A stretch of DNA of 64,000 bases from Prevotella sp. UBA4217 (lineage in GTDB: Bacteria; Bacteroidota; Bacteroidia; Bacteroidales; Bacteroidaceae), in the NCBI GenBank assembly GCA_002379425.1, contig DFTH01000003.1, positions 364,016 through 428,015 on the forward strand, given 5' to 3'. The notes beneath the pieces are model-generated. The model had not been told where the DNA came from and did not search any database. It was given only the letters and a program-made list of their open reading frames with translations. This document shows positions 23,523-31,991 of this stretch, piece by piece; positions within the stretch are counted from its first letter, which is position 1; every line of letters starts with the position of its first letter. The translations under genes were made by a program, and so were the position numbers.

Positions 23523-25410
23523 GAAGTTTTACAAGGACCCGCGGTTCTGGTGGACACTGGGACTCGTGATCGTGCTGATAGCCACCACCCTGGAGGTGGT
23601 CCGCGGACGTAATACCAACTATTTCGACTACCAGGACTCCACCCGGATGTTCTGGGAGGGACTGAGTCCGTACAACATGGAGTACGCCCAGGCTCATGCC
23701 ATCTATTTCCTGTATTCGCCTGTGTTCAGCGTGCTCTTCGCACCCATCTTCTTCCTGCCCTGGTGGCTGGGCCCCTTCGTGTGGAACGTGGGCAACTATA
23801 CGCTGTTCAGCCTCGCCATCAAATGGCTGCCAGAGCCGTTGAGGCCCTATCGTCTCCCGATCTTCGTGTTCCTGCTCTCCGTAGTGCTGCAGACGGTGTT
23901 CTGTTATCAGCATAACATCATCGTGAGTTATATCTATATCTTTGCGTTCATCCTGTTGGAGCGTGGCAAGGCCTTCTGGGCGGTGCTGCTCATCATGATC
24001 TCTGCCACGACGAAGGTGTATGGGGCAGCGGAACTGGCCATCCTGCTCTGCTATCCGAAGTTCTGGCGTAATATAGGCTATGCCGTGCTCTGTGGGGGCG
24101 CGCTGCTGCTGTTGCCAGCCGTCAATCCCCATTTCGACAATGTGTTCGTGCTCTATCGGGATATGTTCGACATGATAGCCAGCCATCACAGTGACTCCGA
24201 CTTCGTGGGCATCCTCTTTGCCGTTGGACTGAAACCTTTCCTGCTGCCCAACTACCGTCTGGTGCAGATCGTGGTGTTTGCCCTGCTGGGCATCGCCTTC
24301 TTTGCCAGGTACAAGCGGTGGGGCGACTTCCGCTTCAGGGTGCAGGCCCTGGGCGTGCTGACGGGATTTATGATCCTGTTCAGCGACTGTCCTGAGACGC
24401 ATACGTATATCATCACCTTCCCCTTCTACGCGATGGCGTTCTGGCTCCAGCCCCGTCGCACATGGCTGGACTGGACCCTCTTCTGGTCGCTCGTGGTGAA
24501 CTTCTGTATCCTGCCCACTGACGTACTCTGCCCGGCATGGTTGCACGAGTATATCCACAGGACGACCTACATAGATGTCTATACCTATTTCTTCTGCTGG
24601 CTACGGATGATCTGGTGGGCTGTAGGAAGTGTTGAGAGTGGAGAGCGGACCGTGGAGAGTGGAAAGTGGAGGAGTGTTTTGCTGGTGACGGTGATGCTCC
24701 TGCCCGCTGGTCTTCAGGCGCAGCAGGTGAGGAAGGTGCCCTACACACGTACGTTCACTGTGGACGGCGTGCAGTTCAAGATGCGCTATGTGGAGGGCGG
24801 TACCTTCACGATGGGGGCTCTGCCAGGGGATACGCTGGCGGATGCCGACGAGGTAAGGCACCAGGTGACACTCCAGGACTACTGGATCGGTGAGACGGAG
24901 GTGACGCAGGCCCTCTGGGAGAAGGTGATGGGTAAGAACCGCTCAAAGCAGAAGGGGGCGAATATGCCTGTGGAGTATGTCACCTACGACCAGTGCCAGG
25001 AGTTTGTAGCCCGACTCAGCAGGATGACGGGCAGGCCGTTCCGTCTGCCCACGGAGGCTGAGTGGGAGTATGCGGCACGCGGCGGGCGCAAGTCGAGGGG
25101 CTTCCTCTATGCGGGCAGCAATGATCCCTCTGAGGTGGCCTACACGCTGGAACACGACTTTGACGACCACCACAAGCCCGTGGGGCAGAAGAAACCCAAC
25201 GAACTGGGACTCTTCGATATGTCGGGCAACGTGTGGGAATTCTGTGAAGACTGGTATCGGAAGACACCAGACAGCAGGCCATCCTCCTATTTCCATGTGA
25301 TCCGTGGCGGAGCATACGACTGCTACTCACACTTCAGTCGCGTCACTAACCGCTTCATGTACGACCAGCGCCGCCGCAGGATGGAGGTGGGATTCAGGCT
25401 CGCCCTGTGA
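23515..25410 (+). CDS. GT87-like membrane glycosyltransferase fused to a formylglycine-generating-enzyme-type domain
   Basis: A 631-residue hybrid. Residues 1-370 repeat the multi-membrane GT87/DUF2029 design of the preceding gene (FDYQDSTRMFWEGLSPYNM after helix 1). Residues 371-385 are encoded by a heptamer tract. Residues 386-403 (SVLLVTVMLLPAGLQAQ) look exactly like a signal peptide. Residues 405-631 are an FGE-sulfatase/SUMF1-like domain (VEGGTFTMG, ETEVTQALWEKVMG, RLPTEAEWEYAARGG, NELGLFDMSGNVWEFCEDWY, VIRGGAYD). An in-frame GTG at 24652 could start the second domain as a separate exported protein. The fusion thus appears recent. The FGE cysteine pair is not evident, so this may be a non-catalytic SUMF1-like protein. 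Confidence 0.85.
   Translation: MNKKFYKDPRFWWTLGLVIVLIATTLEVVRGRNTNYFDYQDSTRMFWEGLSPYNMEYAQAHAIYFLYSPVFSVLFAPIFFLPWWLGPFVWNVGNYTLFSLAIKWLPEPLRPYRLPIFVFLLSVVLQTVFCYQHNIIVSYIYIFAFILLERGKAFWAVLLIMISATTKVYGAAELAILLCYPKFWRNIGYAVLCGGALLLLPAVNPHFDNVFVLYRDMFDMIASHHSDSDFVGILFAVGLKPFLLPNYRLVQIVVFALLGIAFFARYKRWGDFRFRVQALGVLTGFMILFSDCPETHTYIITFPFYAMAFWLQPRRTWLDWTLFWSLVVNFCILPTDVLCPAWLHEYIHRTTYIDVYTYFFCWLRMIWWAVGSVESGERTVESGKWRSVLLVTVMLLPAGLQAQQVRKVPYTRTFTVDGVQFKMRYVEGGTFTMGALPGDTLADADEVRHQVTLQDYWIGETEVTQALWEKVMGKNRSKQKGANMPVEYVTYDQCQEFVARLSRMTGRPFRLPTEAEWEYAARGGRKSRGFLYAGSNDPSEVAYTLEHDFDDHHKPVGQKKPNELGLFDMSGNVWEFCEDWYRKTPDSRPSSYFHVIRGGAYDCYSHFSRVTNRFMYDQRRRRMEVGFRLAL
24631..24672 (+). repeat. Heptamer tract at the seam of the GT87/FGE fusion
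   Basis: Six 7-base units related to GTGGAGA (24631-24672). They encode the SVESGERTVESGKWR region between the membrane domain and the internal signal-like sequence. The total length keeps the frame open, but gain or loss of one unit would break it. Confidence 0.8.
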
Positions 25411-25411
25411 C

Positions 25412-26245
25412 CTAAACCATGTGGCTGAACCAGTAGTCGAACTTCAGGAACTTGTCGGGCGTCATCTCGCTGGCATCGCGCACGTCCATACGGTAGAGTG
25501 GGAGGTCGTGGTACATGGCGGCCACCAGTGAGAACGTACTGGGAGGGCCTATCAGATAGTCGCACTCGGAGAGCATGAACAGGTCTTCGGGCGCATTCCC
25601 CTGAAGATGGTGGACACGAGCGAGAGGGCATTGCTGTTGGAATGCCTCTTCCGTGACATCGGGATCGTTGGTGGAGAGATAGACATGCACCTCGCGGTCA
25701 GGGAACAACTGCTGGAAACGGTTGATATGCTCAATGTAAGTCTTGTTGTCGTAGAAGAACTGGCCGTCGCGCCATTCGGCATAGTCGCCCCTTCGGATAT
25801 GCACGCCCAGGCGGATAATCTGCGCCTTCTCGCTGCCTTTCTCCACTGCTTGCATCCTGTCAATGACTGGTTGGGTGATCTCGGGGTCGATGGTAAACAG
25901 GTCGCAGATTTCCTGACGGTATTTCAGAAAGAGGTCGTACCAGCGTGCGAACCATCCGCTGACCACGATGTGGCGGTGGCGGAGCATCTTCCGCTCCAAG
26001 GCCTCACGGTCGCAGTCGCGCCGCTTGAAACTGGCGGTGGGCAGCAGGTGGAGCGCTGCCATATACTTGGCAAGGAGATACCACCCGAAGCCTGTCAGGT
26101 CGGTGTGGCAGATACGGAAGAACTGATACTTGTAACTGAATCGCATGGAGATGACCTTACGGCCATGCTCCCTGCCCCACGCATAGACGTGGGCATACTG
26201 CAACAGGTTGTTGCATATCTGACTTTTGTCTCTGGCGAATATCAT
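25412..26245 (-). CDS. GT11-like alpha-1,2-fucosyltransferase
   Basis: A 277-residue protein with the GVHIRRGDYAEW motif near residue 150 (family motif HxRRGDY, GDP-fucose binding) and a late SECDYLIGPPSTFSLVAAMY segment. Both are typical of bacterial GT11 fucosyltransferases. The N-terminus (SQICNNLLQYAHVYAWG) corresponds to the usual GLGNQMFQYA start. It overlaps the GT90 gene upstream by four bases, so the two are an operon decorating a surface glycan. It is convergent with the fusion gene, with one base between stops. Confidence 0.83.
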   Translation of the reverse strand: MIFARDKSQICNNLLQYAHVYAWGREHGRKVISMRFSYKYQFFRICHTDLTGFGWYLLAKYMAALHLLPTASFKRRDCDREALERKMLRHRHIVVSGWFARWYDLFLKYRQEICDLFTIDPEITQPVIDRMQAVEKGSEKAQIIRLGVHIRRGDYAEWRDGQFFYDNKTYIEHINRFQQLFPDREVHVYLSTNDPDVTEEAFQQQCPLARVHHLQGNAPEDLFMLSECDYLIGPPSTFSLVAAMYHDLPLYRMDVRDASEMTPDKFLKFDYWFSHMV

Positions 26246-27231
26246 GGGTTGGTGATCTGGAAATACTTGTTGAGCACCATCAGCGAGAGGAGTTTCTCGC
26301 GCTTCTGGTCCTTGAACATGGCCACGTGCTCATGGGCATGGCGGATGATGGCTTCTGCCTCGTCGGGATGGGCGAGGTAATAGCGCAGCCGTTCCTCGAG
26401 GTCGGAGAAGTCGGGCTTCACCTCAATATAGTGGTAGTTGGGGATGAGCGTGCCCTCCATGAACCAGGTCTCGCAGGTGGGGCGGGGCATGACGGCGATG
26501 GAGTTCGACGACATTACCCACTTCAGGTTGGATGCCACGTCGTTGCCCTCCAGCGACATGATGAACTTATAGTCGAGGTGTTCACCGATGGTGAGTTTCG
26601 GCTTCAGCCATTCAGGGTGGCCGGGGAGGCTGTTCGTGGCTGCGGCATCGATCATGGGATGGCCGAACCAGCGGTGCATGAACACCTCGCGGTTGGGCTT
26701 CTGGTCGCCCAGGTCGCCACGGAAGATGGCGATGTCGCGCTTCTGGCGCCAAGGTTTCTTGTCGTTGACGAACAGGAAGTGGCGCACCTTGATGAGTTTC
26801 AGCAGCACGGAGTTGTCGTTGTCGCCCAGTGGACGGCTTTTGAGCAGACTGGGCAGAGGCTGTCGCTCAGTGATGTCGCCCCACTGATATACCCAGCGCA
26901 GAGACGGGTCGAAATAGCGGGCATACTCCATGATGTCGATGTAGTACATCTTCTTGCGCTTCATCTTGGGCTGTTGGCTGATGCTGATGGCTGTCTGTTC
27001 CCACAATGGACGGTCGATGGGACTCTCGGGGGTCAGTTTGCAGTAGTAGTCGAGCCGCTTCTGGAGTGCCTCTCTTTCCTCCTCGGGATAGGTGTCGAAT
27101 TTCTTCAGTTCCCGTTGGAGGCGCATCCTGTAGAATACGGCTGGTATGGCCTGGCGGATGTAAGCCTTGAGATAATAGGTCACATGGCTGTTCTTGCCGC
27201 TATGGAACATATAGTAGATCTTTCGTCTCAT
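26242..27231 (-). CDS. GT90 (CAP10-like) glycosyltransferase
   Basis: A 329-residue protein resembling lipopolysaccharide-modifying GT90 enzymes. Visible family features are AIFRGDLGDQKPNREVFM, the LTIGEHLDYKFIMSLEGNDVASNLKWVMSSNS region (split here by description, acidic EGND core), and PRPTCETWFMEG. It probably adds xylose or a related sugar to LPS or capsule. The ATG at 27231 is preferred to the in-frame upstream start because it follows the TATTTTTG box. The mRNA would be almost leaderless. Confidence 0.85.
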   Translation of the reverse strand: MRRKIYYMFHSGKNSHVTYYLKAYIRQAIPAVFYRMRLQRELKKFDTYPEEEREALQKRLDYYCKLTPESPIDRPLWEQTAISISQQPKMKRKKMYYIDIMEYARYFDPSLRWVYQWGDITERQPLPSLLKSRPLGDNDNSVLLKLIKVRHFLFVNDKKPWRQKRDIAIFRGDLGDQKPNREVFMHRWFGHPMIDAAATNSLPGHPEWLKPKLTIGEHLDYKFIMSLEGNDVASNLKWVMSSNSIAVMPRPTCETWFMEGTLIPNYHYIEVKPDFSDLEERLRYYLAHPDEAEAIIRHAHEHVAMFKDQKREKLLSLMVLNKYFQITNP

Positions 27232-27235
27232 GCTG

Positions 27236-27243
27236 CAAAAATA
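27236..27243 (-). promoter_or_regulatory. -7 box for the GT90 gene, adjacent to the start codon
   Basis: TATTTTTG on the minus strand ends four bases before the ATG at 27231. With the usual start site four to five bases downstream of the box, the transcript would begin at or next to the ATG. Confidence 0.6.
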
Positions 27244-27281
27244 CGTTTTTTTTGTCAATTCCGCGAAAAACAGCCAAATTA

Positions 27282-27313
27282 TTTGCCCGTTTATGATAAA
27301 ATACCTATCTTTG
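27282..27313 (+). promoter_or_regulatory. Promoter for the acyltransferase gene
   Basis: TATCTTTG (27306-27313) with TTTG (27282-27285) 20 bases upstream, full consensus. Confidence 0.75.
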
Positions 27314-27338
27314 TGGGCAGAATAGTGTGCTGCTACGG

Positions 27339-28265
27339 ATGAAACTAATATATTATCCCTTCCTGTTTATCTGTTCTGTGCTCTCCCCATTACCGCTGAG
27401 GGTTCACTATTTCATTGCCGATGGTCTGTATCTGTTGCTCTACTATGCCATCCGATACAGGCGGCATGTGGTGTGGAAGAATCTGACATCCTCGTTCCCT
27501 GAGAAAAATGAGGACGAACTGCGCAGGATAGAGCGTAAGTTCTACCATTTCCTCTGCGACTATTTCGTGGAGAGTTTCAAGATGGTGACGATCAGCCGGC
27601 AGGAGATGAAGCGCAGGGTGGTGTTCAAGGGCACGGAACTCGTGGACGAGATTGTCGCCTCGGGGCAGTCGTGTGCCGTCTATCTGGGTCACTACGGCAA
27701 CTGGGAGTGGATATCCTCGTTGCCGCTGTGGGTGTCGCCCCAGGCGCAGTGCGGACAGATATACCATCCCATCGAGAACAAGGAGTTCGACAGGTTCTTC
27801 CTCAGGCTTCGCCAGCGCATGGGGGCTGTGTGCATACCTATGAATGAGACATTACGCCGGTTGGCAGAGTATCGCAGTCAGAAGCGCCCCGTGGTGATCG
27901 GCTATATCTCCGACCAGGTGCCCCTGTGGACGAATATCCACCACTGGGTGGATGTCTTGAATCACGATACCCCTGTGCTGACAGGTACGGAGCGTATCGC
28001 CAGGAAGTTGAACCATGCGGTGTTCTATCTGGATGTGCGCAGGCTGCGGCGCGGCTACTATGAGGCGACGTTCAAACTCATCACGCGCGACCCGCAGCAG
28101 TCGAAGGAGTTTGAACTGACGGATATCTACTGGCGCATGTTGGAACAGACCATCCGCGAGGCACCAGAGTACTGGCTGTGGAGCCATAACCGCTGGAAGC
28201 GCACGCGCGAGGAGTTCGACGCCCGTTTCGAGGTGGTCAACGGTAAGGTACTGCCTAAGGCTTGA
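27339..28265 (+). CDS. Lysophospholipid/lipid A acyltransferase (LpxL/HtrB family)
   Basis: A 308-residue acyltransferase with an N-terminal membrane helix and the catalytic HxxxxD/E motif as HYGNWEW near residue 115. YIHPxxN-like GQIYHPIENKEFDRF and a late ISDQVPLW segment are as in LpxL/LpxM. It probably adds a secondary acyl chain to lipid A in the inner membrane. The in-frame GTG at 27327 is less likely than ATG 27339. Its 3' end overlaps the convergent sulfatase-fold gene by 11 bases. Confidence 0.88.
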   Translation: MKLIYYPFLFICSVLSPLPLRVHYFIADGLYLLLYYAIRYRRHVVWKNLTSSFPEKNEDELRRIERKFYHFLCDYFVESFKMVTISRQEMKRRVVFKGTELVDEIVASGQSCAVYLGHYGNWEWISSLPLWVSPQAQCGQIYHPIENKEFDRFFLRLRQRMGAVCIPMNETLRRLAEYRSQKRPVVIGYISDQVPLWTNIHHWVDVLNHDTPVLTGTERIARKLNHAVFYLDVRRLRRGYYEATFKLITRDPQQSKEFELTDIYWRMLEQTIREAPEYWLWSHNRWKRTREEFDARFEVVNGKVLPKA

Positions 28266-30183
28266 GGCGGTTCTGCGTCATCCGCGCCATGTATTGCTGG
28301 ATGATGGCTTTCAGTTCGCGTTCCATCTCGGAAAATTGAGAGTTATTCAGCAGATTGTGTTGCATCAGACGGTCGTCGAGACGATAGACGGCCGTGGTCT
28401 TCGTGCCGTCGAACTGTAGCACGTAGCCATTTTTCACATATTGATAGATGCCATTGAGGTAGTTGACGGCCCATGTGTCTTCCGCAGGTGTGTTCAGCAC
28501 GTCGATGCCAAAGGCAAAATAGGGTTTGTCGTAGCCGAGGAGTCCCAGCACGGTAGGCAGGATGTCTATCTGTTGGGCTATCTTGTCCTCCATGGTTCCC
28601 ACGGGGTGGCTGGGGTCATATATAATGATAGGTGAGCAGAAGCCTCCCAGGTCAGTCTGGTACTCCGCATGGTCGCTCATGTTCGTATGGTCGCTGGTGA
28701 GCACGAAGAGCGTGTTCTCGAACCAGGGCTGGCGCCTGGCAGTCTCGAAGAACCTGCCTATCGACAAGTCGGTATAGCGGATGCATTTCTGGATGGGCAG
28801 ATGCTCCTCGGGGAACTGCCTTTTGTAAGTCTCGGGAATGGCGAAGGGATGATGGCTGGAGGCTGTGAAGACGGCTGTCATGAAGGGCTCCCTCATCCGA
28901 CTCATCTCCTCGGCATAGTACTGCAGGAAGGGCTCATCCCAGATGGCCCACGTACCGTCGAAGTCGCTGGTGCCCTTGGCAGCCTCGTATTCCGTCCGTC
29001 CGTAGTAGTGCTGGAACCCTGTCTTCTGGGCAAAGGCCTGGAAACCCATGGAACCGTTCTCTGCGCCATGGAAGAAGGCTGTCTGGTAGCCCTCGTCGCT
29101 GAGGATGCCAGCCAGTCCGCTGAACTCGTTCATGGACGCTGGTGTGAGGATGAAGGGCTCCACGAACATAGGGATGCTGGAGAGGATGCTGGGCATGCCG
29201 TCGATGCTCTTCCGACCGTTGCAGAAAGAGTAGCGGAAGGTGGTGCTCTGCTGGATAAGGGAATCGACACAGGGGGTATAGCCTTTGTACTTGCCATCCT
29301 CGAGGTCGCTGTTCAGGGCGCCGATATATTCCCGTCCAAAACTCTCGACGATGAGGATGACTAGGTTTTTCCTAGGGGGGCTAGGAGTTCCAGGAGTTCT
29401 AGGAATTCTAGGGTGAACAGGGCTATAGATGGTTTCCAGTTCTGTCTCGCTCTCGAAATAATGGGGCACGGTGAAGACGTTCTTGCCGATGGTGCGTATC
29501 AGTGAGAAGGGTGTGTTGAGCACGAGGGCGGCATCCGTTGGGCGCGAGGCGTACTGATTGGCATTGGAGATCGTGATGGGGCGCACGGCTTTGGTGAGAC
29601 CGCCTCGCATGCCTCCGATGCAGAAAGGCACGAAGAGGATGAGTGCCACAAGACAAATGACGTTGTACCTCCAGTGGGAGAACTGCCGTCGGTTCAGATT
29701 GGGGGTCGCATAGAGCAGCCATACGATGGTCATCATGATAACGAACAACAGAACGAGATACCAGTGGTTCAGGAACTCCGTGGCGATGATACTGCCGAGG
29801 TTGCCTTCGTGGGTGAACTCCCCAAAGACGGTCGTCGTCGTGCGCCGCATGGTATATTGGAAATAGACGGAGTCGGCGAGGTTGACAGCCAGGGCCAGAC
29901 CGTTGACGATGAGGAAGAGCCACCTGCAGAACCGTTGCCATGCCATGGTCTCTTTCCCGTGGTAGGGAAAGAGCATCAGGAGCACGTAGAGGGCATTGGT
30001 ATAGAGGATGGCAGAGGTGTCGAAGAGCCAACTGCCGCGCATCACCTCAGCCGTATAGTTCAGGTAGGCGCTGTTCTCAAGATAGTATTCCAGCCGTGCC
30101 ACTTGGTACAACAGATAGACCAGTAGCAGGTTCCACACCACTGCCACCACTGGAGCATAAATCTTTTGGAGAATCCTTCTCAT
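28255..30183 (-). CDS. LtaS-like sulfatase-fold phosphotransferase (2)
   Basis: A 642-residue membrane enzyme: five N-terminal transmembrane helices (about 1-200), then an alkaline-phosphatase/sulfatase-fold domain. It has VESFGREY (metal), NGRKSIDGMPSI (nucleophile position occupied by Ser/Thr), FFHGAENGSMGF, SSHHPF and LTSDHTNMSDH. Relatives move phosphoglycerol or phosphoethanolamine onto glycans; the substrate is unknown. Between the domains, a nonamer tract encodes a Pro-rich linker (RIPRTPGTPSPP). It overlaps its upstream paralogue by four bases and ends the miaB operon. Confidence 0.87.
   Translation of the reverse strand: MRRILQKIYAPVVAVVWNLLLVYLLYQVARLEYYLENSAYLNYTAEVMRGSWLFDTSAILYTNALYVLLMLFPYHGKETMAWQRFCRWLFLIVNGLALAVNLADSVYFQYTMRRTTTTVFGEFTHEGNLGSIIATEFLNHWYLVLLFVIMMTIVWLLYATPNLNRRQFSHWRYNVICLVALILFVPFCIGGMRGGLTKAVRPITISNANQYASRPTDAALVLNTPFSLIRTIGKNVFTVPHYFESETELETIYSPVHPRIPRTPGTPSPPRKNLVILIVESFGREYIGALNSDLEDGKYKGYTPCVDSLIQQSTTFRYSFCNGRKSIDGMPSILSSIPMFVEPFILTPASMNEFSGLAGILSDEGYQTAFFHGAENGSMGFQAFAQKTGFQHYYGRTEYEAAKGTSDFDGTWAIWDEPFLQYYAEEMSRMREPFMTAVFTASSHHPFAIPETYKRQFPEEHLPIQKCIRYTDLSIGRFFETARRQPWFENTLFVLTSDHTNMSDHAEYQTDLGGFCSPIIIYDPSHPVGTMEDKIAQQIDILPTVLGLLGYDKPYFAFGIDVLNTPAEDTWAVNYLNGIYQYVKNGYVLQFDGTKTTAVYRLDDRLMQHNLLNNSQFSEMERELKAIIQQYMARMTQNRLKP
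29371..29415 (-). repeat. Nonamer tract encoding a proline-rich linker
   Basis: Five 9-base units around the core CTAGGAGT (plus-strand view), each separated by exactly nine bases. On the coding strand they give IPR-TPG-TPS-PPR type triplets just before the sulfatase-fold domain. Confidence 0.8.
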
Positions 30184-31991
30184 CGTTCGTTCAGGTCTTT
30201 GGATGCCGCCTGCAGGATGGCCTTGCCCCGTTCTACCAGTCTGGGATTCTTGCGACCCTGACTGGCCACGATACGCTCACCTATCAGGTCGTAGTTCACG
30301 AAACTGACGCTGTCGTACAGGCTGAAACTGTCGTCGTGTGTATATATGGCGAAGGGCTGTGTGTAGGTCTTGCTCATCACGTCGCGGCTGAATGTGTATT
30401 CACCGTGGCTGACGCCTAACTGTCCCAGGAGGGTGGCGGGCAGGTCAGTCTGGTTGCAGACTTGCTCGACGACTCTGGGCTGCCTTACGGCACCGCCAGT
30501 CCAGATCATGGGGATATGGTTCTTGAGTGGGTTGCTCTCGTCGAACTCCTGATAGGGTATGCCGTGGTCTGGCAAGAGGATGACGAGGGTGTTCTGCCAG
30601 GCCTTGGTCTTGCGGAACTGGTTGATGAACTTGCCGATGCACTGGTCCAGATAGTAGAAGGCGTTGAGAACTTCGTCGTCGAACTGATGGATGGGCACGT
30701 CCCAGGGCTGATGGCTGCTCAGTGTGGAGAAGCCGATGAGGAAAGGCTCTCGTGCCGTCGTAGCCATGCCGTAGAGCGTCTGGAAGGTGATGTCGTCGCG
30801 AACGCCCCACTTGGAACTGTTCTGCTCTTCTGATGAATAGTCGTCCTTGGAGATGAGGTGCTCAAAGCCCCCGGCGATCAGATAGCCCCGCATGTTGGTG
30901 AAGTTGATGTCGCCCCCATATAGATAATGGGTATTGTAGTGTCGCTGCTCCCTGAGCGACATGGCGATGTTGGGGAGAGCGCGCGTCTTGGAGGAAATCT
31001 TCATGACAGACATCGTGGGGAACGAGGGGTAGCCGCTCAGGGCGCAGACGGTACCACGGTCCGTGCGCCAGGAGTTGGCATAGCAGTTGGAGAAGAAGAT
31101 GCCCTCCTTCATCAGTCTGTTCAGATGAGGCGTGACATCTGTCCTGCCGGCAATCTCTGTAAACTCTCCGCCACAGCCTTCCATCAGGATGATGATGATG
31201 TTGGGTGCCTGGGTGGTCAGCAGGGTGTCGCTCTCCACGCTCTGGGTGTCAAACAGTCCTTCCAGTACCTGGTTGCATTCGGCATCAGTCATATATTCGT
31301 AAACGATATTCACGCTGGCCGTCTTCTCCAGGGAGGCTACGAAACTGAACACGGGGTTGACGGCGGAATGGTTCAGGAACTGGTTCTGGGAGTAATAGAC
31401 CTGGCCGATGTTGGTCGTCGATTCGTCAAGTCCACCACGGATGCCGATGACAAACAGGGGGATTAGCAGCAGGTTGGCGAAGGTAGCCGAACTCCTGTGG
31501 GTGGCTGCTTTGTTCCACTGGGGAATAGCCGCATACAGACGGTAGATGATGATGGCTCCGATGATGATAGCGAGGATGCGGATGGTGAGATAGAGTCCTG
31601 ACACACTGGCTCTGGCCTCCACAGGCGTCTCTAAGTATTGCAGGCAAGTGGCATCGAGTTTGAATCCCCAGAATGGGTAAAGACTTGTATCTGCCACAAA
31701 GGCCAGCATCATCAGGGTGGCGATGATGGCGTAAAAGACACGGAGAATCCTGAATATCCACTTGCTGTCCTTCAGCCACAGGGAGACGATGGACAACAAG
31801 AAGGGGACTGCCAGGATATAGAGGCTGGTGGAGAAATCGAGCGACTGTCCGTGCCAGATGACATCCACGACGTCCTTCGCGGAAAACGTGTGCCCCTCGT
31901 GGTTGAGGAGCATAAAAGCCACTTTGGCAGTGAAGAACAGCAGCACTGTCAGCAGGAAGAACTTAATCAGATAGGCCAGTCTCTGTCTCAT
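30180..31991 (-). CDS. LtaS-like sulfatase-fold phosphotransferase (1)
   Basis: A 603-residue paralogue of the downstream gene. Five N-terminal transmembrane helices precede an extracytoplasmic sulfatase-fold domain with LMEGCGGEFTE, the nucleophile-loop SWRTDRGTVCALSGYP, YLYGGDINFTNM, SSHQPWDVP and LLPDHGIPY. It likely transfers a phospho-alcohol to a surface polymer or LPS. It overlaps the ABC exporter upstream by one base and the second paralogue downstream by four. The pairing with MsbA suggests a role in LPS or lipid-linked glycan modification. Confidence 0.87.
   Translation of the reverse strand: MRQRLAYLIKFFLLTVLLFFTAKVAFMLLNHEGHTFSAKDVVDVIWHGQSLDFSTSLYILAVPFLLSIVSLWLKDSKWIFRILRVFYAIIATLMMLAFVADTSLYPFWGFKLDATCLQYLETPVEARASVSGLYLTIRILAIIIGAIIIYRLYAAIPQWNKAATHRSSATFANLLLIPLFVIGIRGGLDESTTNIGQVYYSQNQFLNHSAVNPVFSFVASLEKTASVNIVYEYMTDAECNQVLEGLFDTQSVESDTLLTTQAPNIIIILMEGCGGEFTEIAGRTDVTPHLNRLMKEGIFFSNCYANSWRTDRGTVCALSGYPSFPTMSVMKISSKTRALPNIAMSLREQRHYNTHYLYGGDINFTNMRGYLIAGGFEHLISKDDYSSEEQNSSKWGVRDDITFQTLYGMATTAREPFLIGFSTLSSHQPWDVPIHQFDDEVLNAFYYLDQCIGKFINQFRKTKAWQNTLVILLPDHGIPYQEFDESNPLKNHIPMIWTGGAVRQPRVVEQVCNQTDLPATLLGQLGVSHGEYTFSRDVMSKTYTQPFAIYTHDDSFSLYDSVSFVNYDLIGERIVASQGRKNPRLVERGKAILQAASKDLNER

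Noticed and set aside
23515..25410. GT87/FGE fusion considered as a sequencing frameshift artefact
   Set aside because: The frame is open on both sides and across six in-frame-compatible heptamers; a copy-number miscall in the repeat remains possible and is noted in the finding.
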